Shown here: piece by piece, positions 46,216 to 57,527 of the stretch
How the letters are laid out: each line of letters starts with the position of its first letter
Position numbering within the stretch: the first letter of the stretch is position 1
Source of the DNA: Chalciporus piperatus
Taxonomy: Eukaryota; Basidiomycota; Agaricomycetes; Boletales; Boletaceae
DNA: 64,000 nucleotides
NCBI GenBank assembly: GCA_038093975.1
Contig: JBBPTG010000013.1
Span: 1 to 64,000 of the forward strand
Direction of reading: 5' to 3'
Position numbers and translations under genes: made by a program
Notes under the pieces: generated by a model
Seen by the model: the letters and a program-made list of their open reading frames with translations, nothing else
What the model was told of the DNA's origin: nothing
Database searches by the model: none

Positions 46216-47172
46216 ATGGCCCCCAAAGTTGCCAAGGAGGAGTCCTCGGACGCGGACACGATCAGGACTGAGGTTAGTCTCCGCGTCTTCGCACCGATAC
46301 GCTCTGAACCCCCCTTCTATCGCTAGTTCATCTCCAAACTATCCTCCGCCGCCGACGCGATGCGCCAATATGGCAATTTCGCGGACGCGCTTGCCAAAGT
46401 TGTTGCCAAAGTTCCCCTGGACGATCCTGAGGTCGTTGAAAGCTTGAATGCCGCCATCAACGCGATTCCTGCCCCATCCAGAAAACGGAAGCTTGGTGTT
46501 GTCACCGACGCGGAAGACGGTGTTAAAAGGCGGAAACGCGAGAAAAAGCCGAAGGATCCTAACGCTCCAAAGGCCCCCCCTTCTGCATACATCTTATTCC
46601 AGAACGACATACGCAACGCAGTTCGCGAACAGAATCCAGACATTCAATACAGGGACCTTATGGGTCTTATCTCCCAACAGTGGGGCTCGCTTACCCAAGA
46701 GAAGAAACAGGTATTCACAAAAGAGCTTTTCGTCGATTTCTGATCCTCATGGTGGACCTAGCCCTTCTTTGACAGGGTGAGCGCAGCGAAACGAATACAC
46801 GAGGAAGATCTGGCCAAGTACAACGCTGCGAATCCAAACTTCGTTCCATCAGAAGGGACATCCAAGAAAGCAAAGAAGGAAACCGAGGCTGCCGCGAAGT
46901 CCGACAAGAAATCTGCCCCTGTATGGTTTTCTTTTCTTATTTTCGGCTCGCTCTCTGACAGACTGTTGTAGAAGGCAGGGAAAGCGCAACCGAAATCAGC
47001 GGAGATTGTTGTGTCGTCAGATATTGGATCCGGGTCTGATGATGAATTATCTGCGGAGGAGAAAGAAGACGGCGATGAGAAGGCGTCAGACGAGGGGCTC
47101 TCAGACCAAGAGTCAGATCAAGAGCCCACGCCTCCCCCTAAGAAGGCGAAGAAGGCAGACAAGAGGAAGTAA
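46216..47172 (+). CDS. HMG-box chromatin protein
   Basis: DNA-bending architectural protein. Exons: 46216-46272, 46327-46710, 46762-46920, 46972-47172. The N-terminal third has DAMRQYGNFADALAKVVAKV, then a basic nuclear signal (KRRKREKKPKDPNAPK), one HMG box (PPSAYILFQNDIRNAVREQN, QYRDLMGLISQQWGSLTQEK, then KQPFFDRVSAAKRIHEEDL), and an acidic Ser/Glu/Asp tail ending KKAKKADKRK. The third exon must begin at 46762 (PFFDR); the more obvious AG fourteen bases further on breaks the frame. The closest described types are fungal NHP6-like proteins with extra tails. Confidence 0.9.
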
Positions 47173-47498
47173 AAATGTGAAGGTATCGCGTGTTTATAGG
47201 CTCGTCTCGGTTGAAGTTTTGCGAATATGATACGAATGTTTTATCGATATTTTCTTTACGCTACTGAATCTTTAGCGATCTTGCGATTCTTCGTTTCGTT
47301 TCGAATGCTAGTTCGCCCCAGTAAATCTGTCTTTGGGTTCGGGCCGCCGGGGTAATGACAATGCTATGTAAACCACTGCAAAGCGGCGTCCACAAACGAA
47401 TCGATAAACCCCGCGTTGGCTTGACTGCGGGCACCGATATCCTATAAAGTCCAACTCCGTATTCTTTCTCTTCCTTCTCACAGCTTATCCTCGTCACC

Positions 47499-48381
47499 AT
47501 GTCTGCTCCTCCTCCTAACATAGACACCCGAGAGTTGCCCTATGGCTGGATTCAACAATACAACTTGGAGTGCGTATCTCCACCCTCGCTGTTCGTCTGA
47601 CGCTGATAATCGCCTGGGACAGTTATAACAAATGGTACGCACAACCATGACGACCACCCACTCGGTCGAGCTCATCAACATCTACAGGTTTTATGTGAAT
47701 ACCCGGGAGAACCCCCCACGTTCATCCTGGGAACATCCTCTTGGCCCGATGCCTCAGAGCTTTGCGCCTCCACTTGCCCCGCCCCCTGATCGTGGCTACA
47801 GTCGCTCCCCCTACGCCCCCGCCCCAGGATACGGGGCACCCCCACCCCAGGGATATGGTGGATACCAAGGCTACCCCTCCTATGGTCAGCCACCCCCCGG
47901 TTATGGCGCGCCAGGCGGATACGCCGGTGGTGCTCCCCATTACGATGGACGTCCTCGCTCTCGTTCCCCTGAGCGCCGAGGTATGTCCTGAGTTTCTTTG
48001 ATCCTTCCTAATCTGTGTCCATCGCTGATAAATTGCCCCTCTTTAGAATATGTGGAACAACGACCTGTTTATGTACCGGCACAACAGCCCAAGAGATCTG
48101 GGCCTGGTATGGGAACAGCGCTTTTGGCAGGTTCGTAGGGACTCGCGTGGATAATTTCGATTGCTGAAACCTTGGAATGTAGGCGGCGCAGGTCTGGTGG
48201 GTGGTGCTCTCCTGATGGATGCCTTCGAAGACCACGAGGAGCGAGAGAGAGAGATTGGCTTCGACCAAGGTTTGTACCCAGTTCCTTCGTCCATCGCCTC
48301 CTTTCGAACTGAAGCGTTGCAGGTTATCAGGATGGTTGGCAAGACAATCAGATGGACAGCTGGGGTGGAGATGGTTTTTGA
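47499..48381 (+). CDS. Small WW-domain protein with Pro/Gly/Tyr-rich centre
   Basis: The WW domain spans three exons: ELPYGWIQQYNLD, then a 12-nt micro-exon (47623-47634, coding most of YNKW), then FYVNTRENPPRSSWEHPLG. It has both signature Trp residues and the terminal Pro, so it should bind Pro-rich (PPxY or similar) partners. The centre is Gly/Tyr/Pro-rich (APPPQGYGGYQGYPSYGQ), followed by RSRSPERR and a C-terminal Gly/Ala segment LLAGGAGLVGGALL and an acidic end, DSWGGDGF. This plan is common in Agaricomycetes; its role is not established. All four introns have GT-AG ends. Confidence 0.87.
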
Positions 48382-49126
48382 TCACATCAGTGTCTCCCCG
48401 TTTGTTGCAGCTCAGTTCCGTCCGTTTCATGGATTTGTAACATTCACTTGTATATATGAGTCTTTCGGTTTGCAAATGGCACAACTTGTCTACTACTTAC
48501 CATGTTCGCCTCGCTGACTTGAGCTTGAGGGTGCCTCGAGCCGATGCCATCAGTTGCTTTCAATATTGCTGTGCAAATTCTGTGCCCTTCCGGGCCGTTG
48601 GCAGGCATTACCCAACCATCATGCCAGTCAGACCGAGAATTCCAAGATCAGCACATCGGTACCGCCCGGCGGGTGCAGCTCGGTTGATGCAAGTTGGCAT
48701 GAATCGAAATTATCGAATACTATCATGCCGGACCTCCTGCACAACTTGTAACACATCTGCGAACCTAGCCGATTTTTTGGCAGCCTTAGGAACCTCGTTT
48801 TGGACAAGGTGTTAGTAATCGTGCTGTAAGACACTCTTTGGGATCGTCTAGGTGCTTGCCAGCCAATGAGAAGGCTTGCTTAGCTACGAAAGAGTGCTGA
48901 ACAGCCGTTCATTTAAGCCGCTGTGTCGATGCACTCCGATCTGATAATCTCGCTTGGCGGAAGTAGCAAGCAATTGAAGATGTTACACAGGTCTCCGGGT
49001 CAGTCACGTCCGAGTCACTGCCCCTGGGCGCTTTCAAATGCCCAGCTTATTGTAGGGCATAATTCGCATGCGGCCGGCACTTCGTTGTGAGTGTCCCTGG
49101 GTGTCCTCCATCCCCACTGCGCGCGA
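48382..49126. other. Intergenic region
   Basis: 0.75 kb between two plus-strand genes; nothing recognised except the presumed promoter of the next gene. Confidence 0.4.
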
Positions 49127-51878
49127 ATGAATCACTACAACGGCGGAAACCCAGGCTTTGGCCTCTACCAAAGCCAACCGGGGATCAGCCATGGCATGGG
49201 GTGAGTTATATCAAGGTCAAGTGGGCCTGCAGCTAATCATCTCGCCTGGTCCAGCAACACTACTGTCGATGACCATCGATCAGACGACTCCACGGGCTCG
49301 GATACAACCATTACAGACTGTAGGTGGACTTCTGCTGTTCCTCGAGCGATCACCCCTGCCCAGGCCTATGCGCGTTCCGTCAAGACTGGAGAACCCCACG
49401 ACCGCACCTTGCATCATACCATCGAACGAAAGCAACCAGATAAAACCGAACCACAGCCCGCGCCCTTACATATTATTGGCAACCCTGACGCTGGGCGTGG
49501 AGCATCGTTTGCTCAACACCTTTATGCGAGTGCAGTGAAAAACAAGTCCGGATCATCAGTTCCAGCGCTCGGTAACATCCCCATTCTACCATCGAAGGAA
49601 CCTGCGACCTCGCTTTCAAGCTCCTCCAGTACAGGAGCGAGTCAAGGATCGCGTAATATCCCCAATCGAAACACATCACTCTTGCATCCGTTGTTTGACT
49701 CCAGCCCGGAAGTCCCGGAGAGGTTCAGCCCATCCGATCTTTACAACAGCAGCGTTGCTAGACATGGGCTCGCATCGAGGAATTCTACGATGCCTCAATC
49801 GAGTTCGGCACGTCCTCCTTCGGTGATGCCTGCGTCGGACACCGCTTCATTTGCGTCGCGCCGCAGTGGCCGCCCACAATCTCGGGGATCTTATAACCAA
49901 CCACAACAAGGCATCACTCATCTTGAAATGCAGAACTCTCGCCCAATATCTTACCAGCCCCAAATCCAACCTCCATCACCACCTGCTGTGGAGCTTCAGG
50001 CCAGCAGGTTGTCGACCATCAATCCACCCTCGTTAATCGAAGCTCCCCCGAATGTCCCACATTTCCCTTCACCTCCCAATGCAGGTGATACGATTTCTCC
50101 TTCTCCGCCTCCACCTTTCGTGGAGCAGTCAGTAGACATCCCACACGGATCCTCGCCACCTCCCTTTGAGGAAAACGAAAGACCTACTATTCCAGCAGAA
50201 GTGATTGTGGCCGATGTTCCATCTGGAATGGTCGCCCATCAGGAAAGCCAGCTCGACGGCTCACTTGTGCAACCCTCTGATATTTCTCATGAAGCAGCCC
50301 CAACTTACACTCTTGTTGACGAGGAACTACCACCGCCAGCGTTTGATGATCTTCACCCAACAAGTAATACTGAGACATCAACTGAAATAGCTCCAGTGCC
50401 CCAGCCTGAGGTCTTGCCAATCCTCTCTGTGGTGGTAGTAGCACCATCGTCCTCCTCCTCGTCGTCGTCGTCGTCGCCGCCGCCGCCGCCTGCACCCCCA
50501 CCACCGTTCATGTCTAACTCTAACGCGTATCCGCCGGAAAAGGCTCCGGCATATGCGTTTTCAGACCCAGACGGTGCATCGCCTTTCGTAGGGACGAGTC
50601 AAGGCACACGCCAAGGCACCAAAACCCAATTGCCATTGATCGCAACCGGTCGTACATCTAACCTACATTGTCCTGATCCACCAAGCACGTTCTCGATTAA
50701 CTCCCAAATGTTCTGCCAGTCTCCAATGTCACCGCTAACATCACCTGTGAATGCTCCACCGTTGCATCGAACCGCTTTTTCGTCCAGGGGACCCTCAAGT
50801 CCTCGCCCTGCTTCGGTGCTATCGGCTCGCTCAGTAGATAGCCAGTCCACAAGAAGGTATTCAACTAGCTGAACTCAACCGTGTCTGAAACTCACGGACC
50901 AACAGTGTGGCCAGACCGTTGGGAACACAGGAACCGCCAAACGTAGACACTCTGACGCACTCAATGTCCAGATTGATGGAAGGGTCGTTGCCATCTGGTA
51001 CGCGGAGTCTCGCACACGAAAGTGGTTCATCTACTAGACACAGTACCCTTGAACCATTAGGAAGTCAGCAAGCTTTCCCTGCTTCTCACCCTGCTTCGGC
51101 ACCTCGAACAATGGATTCTCTCAACCGAGAAACTTATGGACCCGGGGCAGACCGTTTACTTCAAGAAGCCTATCAGCTCGCCAACACAGGGTCTGATGCA
51201 GAAGCGAGATATGGAACCCAAGGATCAGGGTTGTTATCTGAATCCCACCAAGGATACCCAGGATTCACCCAGACCAACGATCCTCACACAATGAATGACA
51301 CCCCAACCGCCACCCAGAACTTCTCTTCACAGCATTCGCCTAGCACTGTCCCCCATCTCGGTCCTGTCCCTCTGAGATATTCTCAGGAAGGGCCCCAGAC
51401 AGAATCTGTTCGTGCTACCGAGGTTGGATCAACGTTTACCCAGCTCGGTGGAACAGCGGCACCCAGCAGACTACCCTATTCAGATCGACCTCACAATGCC
51501 TCCGTTTCATCGAGTTTGCAATCCTCCTATTACTCCTCCAATCGAAATGTTTACGCTACTTCTGGGCCCGTGCCTTTCCAATCGCAAAGAATTCACCCAC
51601 AGCCGCACTCCCCCGTGACAAACTTGGATCCCATGCAACGTAGAGGCCACGTTTTTCCTCCACCGCTTCCTCCGCCAATCGTGGTACAACCTAGCCGTGC
51701 TTTCCAAACGCCACAAACCTCGCAATACTCTCAGGATGGTGCGAAATATCAAGTCGGTCCCAGCACCGGTCCACCGGTCCTGAACTCTAATGAGCTCGCC
51801 AGGCAATTTGCGTATGACGCTCTTCTGGCACCCGCAGGTCCTCCCGCGTATGCTTTCCATGGCACCAATCAGCGTTGA
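49127..51878 (+). CDS. Large disordered Pro/Ser-rich protein, function unknown
   Basis: Three exons (49127-49200, 49255-50856, 50906-51878) join in one frame of 882 residues. I recognise no folded domain. The sequence is Ser/Pro/Gln-rich throughout, with repeated PPPF-acidic motifs (PPPPFVEQ, SPPPFEENE, PPPAFDDL), a Ser-then-Pro run encoded by a triplet repeat, and a PPxY motif close to the end (GPPAYAFHG). These motifs suggest binding to WW or SH3 domains, for instance of Rsp5-type ligases, but that is inference. The second intron is short and its retention would end the protein after RRYSTS. Confidence 0.75.
50447..50491 (+). repeat. TCG/TCC/CCG triplet microsatellite in coding sequence
   Basis: About 15 triplets encode a run of Ser followed by Pro in the disordered protein. 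Length polymorphism between strains would be expected. Confidence 0.85.
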
Positions 51879-52615
51879 AGCTTTATAATTTCATTCCCCC
51901 TGGTCTGTGTGTGTTTCTTGATGCAATACAAGTTACAAGCTATGGGTTCCATATATGTAGAACTTTGTGGCTTTGATCTTCGATATGCTGTATCCCCTAT
52001 CGTGACTCTCAGGCTGGGACCTAGTGACTCGGATTCACGTTTCCATTTATATGCTCCCATGCATGGTCCCTGTAGGTTATACTGTAAATGCTTCTCCAAC
52101 GCCGCATTGTCGAATGTAACTTGAAGCACATGCACATGGCCAGCCTGAGATAATCTAACACGTCTCAATCTACCGATCTTTCCCAAGCCCGCTCCAAGCC
52201 TAGATAAGCACCCCATGTGCAGGGATACACCGCTCGTTCAAGTTATTTGCACCGCCGGTAGGCAATCGGTAGGTAAGTACGAGAGCCTCGTATCCACACG
52301 AGCATGAAATTCGGAACTTGACATGCAAGGTAAGCATGAGTTCCTGCAATCCGATCACGTACTTGTGGGTCCCTCTAACCCACTCTTCTCCCGCTGTAAT
52401 CGTTCGAGTCAGAGTGCCATCAACGCGTGACTCAGGCTCGCTTGTATGATTATGATATCGCGCCTGTGGCTGAAATCTGTAGTTGCACGTGATTTTTCCC
52501 CATGAGGAACGCCACTAATTAAGCGCGGGACGCGTCTGGAAGTTTTCTCCCCCTCTAGCGTTGCACCTCCCAACTGTTCTCGTCGTCCCTCTGCTCTCCC
52601 GTGGCCCTCCCAACC
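51879..52615. other. Intergenic region upstream of RAD16
   Basis: 0.74 kb holding the 3' region of the disordered-protein gene and the RAD16 promoter. No other feature seen. Confidence 0.4.
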
Positions 52616-55600
52616 ATGGTTCAGACAAGGCAACGAACTCGCAATGCGAGAACTCCCACGACGACGACAACGAGTACCACCGTGTCTCCTCTCCTCTCCA
52701 ACGTAAACTCGGTGGAACCAGAAACCCCTGACACGTCTGATGGGGAGGTGGTCGCGACAAAAATGACCACTACCCTTTCAACTCCTACTGTTACGAGGAA
52801 TGCACGAAAGCGCGCAGCAGAAGATGAACCAGAGTTGACTGTTGTAACGAAACGGAGAAACGTGTCAAATGCTGTGGTCGTCAAGACACCCGTACGCGCA
52901 TCAAAGTCAAAGGCGAGAACAATCGGTTCCATACAAACAACATCGTGATTTATCAAGCTCCTGATGTAGATCGAATCCACCCCTATGCCAAAAAATAAAG
53001 GCAAGGGTAAGGCGAAGGCCGTCGACACACCACCCCCCAGTGATGACGAGGAGCTTATGTCTGAAGATGAGATCGAGTCTGATGATCACTATGATGAGTC
53101 TGGCGGCAGTAGTTCCGCATATGAAGAGGTGGAAGAGGTGCCAGACTCGGAAGAAGAAGAGGAACTCATGATGACAGCGGCTATCGAAGCATCCTACAAG
53201 ACTGCACGGCGCGAAGCTCAGCCGAGATCGGATTCGGGTCCATCAACTACTCGGGCTTCACGTGCAAGCCGTCCCCCAGGGGAGACTCCTGTTCCCGAGA
53301 CCGAGGTTGAATTTGTTGAGGACTCTGCTGACGATGCAGAAGCATTCATGTCGGAAAGCCCCGAGGAAGAGTCGTCGTCGAAAGGGAAGGGAAAAGCTAA
53401 GGCTAAATCCAAGGATGACGCACAACCAAAACCTCGCAAGTTCACGACATATACTGAGAGACTAGAGCAACGTCGTCACGCTCGGCAACTGCGAGCGGAA
53501 GCGAAGAAGGAGGAACGCAGGTTGGCTCAAAAGCTCTGCCGCTCGTTGACTTGGGTGCGTCCGCCGTCTTCCCGAAATGAAGGTTTGCTAAAAGTGCGTC
53601 TCAGGCGGAAAAGGTCTCGTTAGCACTACAGAGATTCCATCCAGAGCTCAAAGATTTGTGGGGGGATGTTGAAGAACAAATTCCCGTCGTTGTGCCACAG
53701 AAAGCTGAGCAACCCGCTGGTTTAAAAGTGACTCTTTTGCCATTCCAGCAGGAGTCCTTGTATTGGATGCGACACCAGGAAAAGAGTCTATGGAACGGCG
53801 GAATGCTTGCTGTAAGCGGCGTTAAAAATTTGCTGTGTTCCCATATTCTAACTCTTTGATCCTCCAAGGATGAGATGGGGTAAGCTGACGAGGTTTCATT
53901 GTGATGCGTCTCTGAAAATCACATGTCTTATAGAATGGGGAAGACCATCCAAATGATTTCCCTCTTCGTCTCCGACTTGAAGAGGCCTAACCTCGTCATG
54001 GCGTGAGTCTTTTCACTCACATGCACTCGTCCCTTTATAATATCAACCATCCAGTCCCACTGTTGCAATTATGCAATGGCGCAATGAGATTGCTGCCCAT
54101 ACTGAGAATCTGAATGTTCTTGTTTGGCACGGGGCCTCCCGTATCGTGAATCCTAAAGAACTGGAAAAGTTTGACGTCGTAAGTCAATCTCATATCGTTC
54201 CCGTGCATTTTTTTGGCTGATGAGGGATTAGGTCCTTACTAGCTATGCTGTGCTAGAAAGTTGTTTTCGAAAGCAGGAGAGTGGGTTCAAGCGGAAGGGC
54301 CACATCGTCAAAGAGCCATCACCTCTTCATCAAATCAAGTGGAATCGGATTGTGGTACGTTATTCTTAAGTCCACTGTGCATTTTCCTTGAATTCGCATA
54401 TATCGCCGTTCTAGCTTGATGAAGCCCATAGCATTAAGGAGCGTCAAACCAACACAGCAAAGGCTTGCTTCGAATTAAATAGTAATTATAAGTGGTGCCT
54501 GTCGGGTACTCCGCTGCAGAATCGTGTTGGAGAACTTTACAGTATGATTCGTTTCCTCGGAGGGGATCCATTCGCCTACTACTTCTGTAAGTCCAGGTCT
54601 TCAAATCCTTTTTCGTCTCACAAGTTGCTGTACAGGCAAGCAATGTGAATGTAAATCTCTCCATTGGAAGTTTTCGGATAAACGAAGTTGTGATGGTAAG
54701 TTGGTTCTGGTTAGCGTCCATTTCAAATACCTTAGAACCTTCATCCTGTAGACTGTGGGCACAGTCCGACGCAACACGTAGGTCCTAGATTTTCTGTCTG
54801 ACGGTCCATTCGTCTCATTTTGTTCTGCAGACTTGCTTCTGGAATAATGAAATCTTGACACCCATTCAGAAAAATGGCATGGAGGGGCCCGGCAAGGCGG
54901 CTTTCAAAAAGTTAAGGATGCTGTTAGATCGAATGATGCTCCGGCGCACAAAAGTTGGTGCTTTTCCTACCATGCGCATACCAGTCGTTCAACATATCTT
55001 CGGGTAGATCCAACGTGCCGATGATCTCGGCCTTCCTCCTCGAACAGTCATAGTTAAGAGGGACTACTTTAGCCCCGAAGAGAAAGAGTTGTATCTTTCT
55101 TTGTTTTCTGATGCTAAGCGTCAGTTCAGTACCTATGTGGATTCAGGCACTCTCTTGAACAGTGAGTATTCATTTGTGTCAACCACTCCACCTCCTTACT
55201 TCTCCGATTAGACTATTCCAACATCTTTAGTTTGTGCGTATACGCCTCTCAAATCCTATCGTCCATAGCCGGGCTCATCCTATCCTCGACAGACTCACTC
55301 GTATGCGACAAATGGCCTGTCATCCCGATCTTGTCCTGCGAAGCAAGAGCAACGGTAATACGTTTTTCAACAGCGAGGAACTCAACGAAGCCACTCTCTG
55401 TAGGCTATGTAACGATGTCGCTGAGGACGCTATCCAAGCGAAGTGCCATCACATATTCGACCGCGAGTGCATCAAGCAGTATTTGGAGACCCTGGGGGAC
55501 ATCACCGTGAGCCTTCCGTTGTTCCGATCATCCTCGAACATCGCCTGAACGACAACGTGGTCCGTTTAGCCCGAATGCCCGGTTTGCCATCTCCCCTTGA

Positions 55601-56604
55601 CCATCAACCTTGAAGCACCTGCGCTAGAATTAGAGTCAACCATGCCAGCCACTAGACAAGGCATCCTCGGTCGGCTCAACCTGGATACCTGGCGCTCGTC
55701 TTCAAAGATTGAAGCTCTCGTCGAAGAGTTGTCAAACCTTCGTGCACAGGATTGCACCACGAAGAGCATCGTATTCAGCCAATTCGTGAACTTTTTAGAT
55801 CTGATCGCGTTCAGGTTACAGAAGGCTGGCTTCCAGGTTGGCAACGTTGCTCCTTGCTTATGAGTGTTTTTCAAGTGTTCGTCCTTTGTAGATCTGTCGA
55901 CTTGAGGGAACGATGTCACCTCAAGCTCGTGATGCCACCATTCAGTATTTCAGTATGTCCACGTGCTTCCCTTGACCCACACAACCTAACCCATCATCCT
56001 TAGTGTCCAACGTCCATGTAACTGTCTTCTTGATATCGCTGAAGGCTGGTGGTGTCGCACTCAACTTGACAGAAGCATCGCGCGTCTACCTTATGGATAG
56101 CTGGTGGAACCCTGCCGTAGAATACCGTAAGGATGCCTGGCGTAAAGCGGAAGCATGGTGGCTCATTCATCTGCAGAGGCTATGGATCGTATTCACCGAC
56201 TTGGTCAACATCGACCTGTCCACGCCATCAAGCTCGTCATAGAAGACAGCATAGAAAGTCGTATTATTCAGGTACGCGATTCCTTCAATGAACTCTTCAG
56301 GCTTAATAAAAACATCTTGTAGCTGCAAGAGAAGAAATCAGCAATGGTAAACGCCACGTTATCCACTGATGAATCGGTACGTGTCGTCGTTCTCATGAAC
56401 TGCCGTTGTCATTGATGCGTTGGGCCTGTTGTAGGCCATGGGCCGCCTGACCCCCGAAGATGTGCGTATGGATTTCTCGTGTGTTCTTTATGAGGTTGGC
56501 TCATCTGTTGCATCACATCAGCTCAGCTTTTTGTTCAGGGTAAGTTGCTGTGTGCATAGTAGTTTCTGGTCCCCTCAAACTAATCTTTCGTTGAACAGCT
56601 TTGA
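52616..56604 (+). CDS. RAD16: RAD16-type SNF2 ATPase with internal RING finger
   Basis: DNA translocase of global-genome nucleotide-excision repair (yeast Rad7-Rad16). After a charged, acidic N terminus ([20 protein letters not shown]) comes [15 protein letters not shown], Walker A DEMGMGKT, motif [12 protein letters not shown], motif [17 protein letters not shown], then the RING finger [20 protein letters not shown] with CPVC, and the helicase C domain: [48 protein letters not shown]. The end is LTPEDLSFLFRL, close to yeast Rad16. Walker A depends on an 11-nt exon (53869-53879); an 18-nt exon lies at 56522-56539; the last coding exon is only CTT TGA (56599-56604). Small zinc-binding Cys residues ([18 protein letters not shown]) sit between the helicase halves. 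Confidence 0.95.
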
Positions 56605-56787
56605 GTGTTGTTGACGACAGGAACTCGCCGTTTTATACCCATTACACGTCATCCTTGACACTATGTGACTTATGTTTTCTACTAATAATGTTGACTTTTC
56701 GTGTATATTGCAACCAAGTGTTATATACACCGTCGTATACACGCGGGCGGCGGGACTAAACATGTGAAAGTCAGATGTGGTCCCTTG

Positions 56788-56795
56788 CCGGAATG
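56788..56795. repeat. Left 8-bp target-site duplication
   Basis: CCGGAATG stands directly outside the left terminal repeat and is repeated exactly at 57446-57453, directly outside the right one. Confidence 0.75.
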
Positions 56796-57445
56796 GGCAG
56801 TCCAACTATACCTGTAGGGGGGTAAGACTTATCGGACTTTGAATTAGACTTAAGTGGACTTACCTTTTTGGGAAGGACATTCCCATCACTCAGAATTGTA
56901 GTGTTGGTAGTATTGTGGTAGTACAGAGTGTATTCAAGTACCATCAGCCCAATATAGGTTTTTTTTTTCTTTTGCGCTTCGCGCGAATTAATTCAACGGC
57001 CCTCCGGGCAACCCTGGACCCGCCGCCAGACTCGCAGTTCAACATGCCCTCGTTGCAACTGTAACAATGAATGGGGCCATGGGGGCCATCTAAATTTTGT
57101 CACATTTACATTTTATTGTTCACCAGGTCTCTGGCAGGCTGGAATCATCCAAGTAATTACTGTAATTACTATGATGCTGAACGCAGTCAGTGGTAGTACA
57201 TATGTCAGATCACACAGACAAAATCACGATTGACAGTCAGGATACGGAGCAAACAGTGAGAATGGAGGGAGAGGAGAGCTGTGGAGCAACAGAATACAAG
57301 CTTTGAAAAAGGGGTTTCGTCGCTGACAAAGACGGTAATCCGGACCGACATCCCATCAGTGGACGCACAATTTTGAAAGTGAGACCTGGACCACTTTCGG
57401 GTCCAGGAATTTCGTAGTCACCCCTACAGGTATAGTTAGATTGCC
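56796..57445. mobile_element. 650-bp non-autonomous inverted-repeat element (MITE-like)
   Basis: The left end GGCAGTCCAACTATACC and the reverse complement of the right end GGCAATCTAACTATACC differ at two bases, and the match continues through TGTAGGGG, giving terminal repeats of about 25 bp. Both ends are flanked by the same 8 bp (CCGGAATG), as expected of target duplication. The interior is AT-rich at the left and holds no transposase frame. An 8-bp duplication is typical of the hAT superfamily, but the end sequence is not diagnostic, so the superfamily is a guess. Confidence 0.8.
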
Positions 57446-57453
57446 CCGGAATG
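57446..57453. repeat. Right 8-bp target-site duplication
   Basis: Exact copy of 56788-56795 (CCGGAATG), bordering the right terminal inverted repeat. Confidence 0.75.
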
Positions 57454-57527
57454 ACGGGGTAGTACAAATCCGTGACCCAACTTCCCCAGCCAGGGCCTTG
57501 TAATTGGATACCGCTCAGACAATTGGA

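Larger units (their letters stand above)
56605..57527. other. Intergenic region carrying a transposon-like insertion
   Basis: 0.9 kb between RAD16 and the acyl-CoA dehydrogenase. Most of it is the inverted-repeat element at 56796-57445, so the original spacer was only about 270 bp. Confidence 0.7.

Noticed and set aside
46711..46776. Frame break between exons 2 and 3 of the HMG-box gene
   Set aside because: The acceptor at 46774-46775 gives the wrong frame, but the AG at 46760-46761 restores it (KQ then PFFDRVSAAKR) with a normal 51-nt intron.
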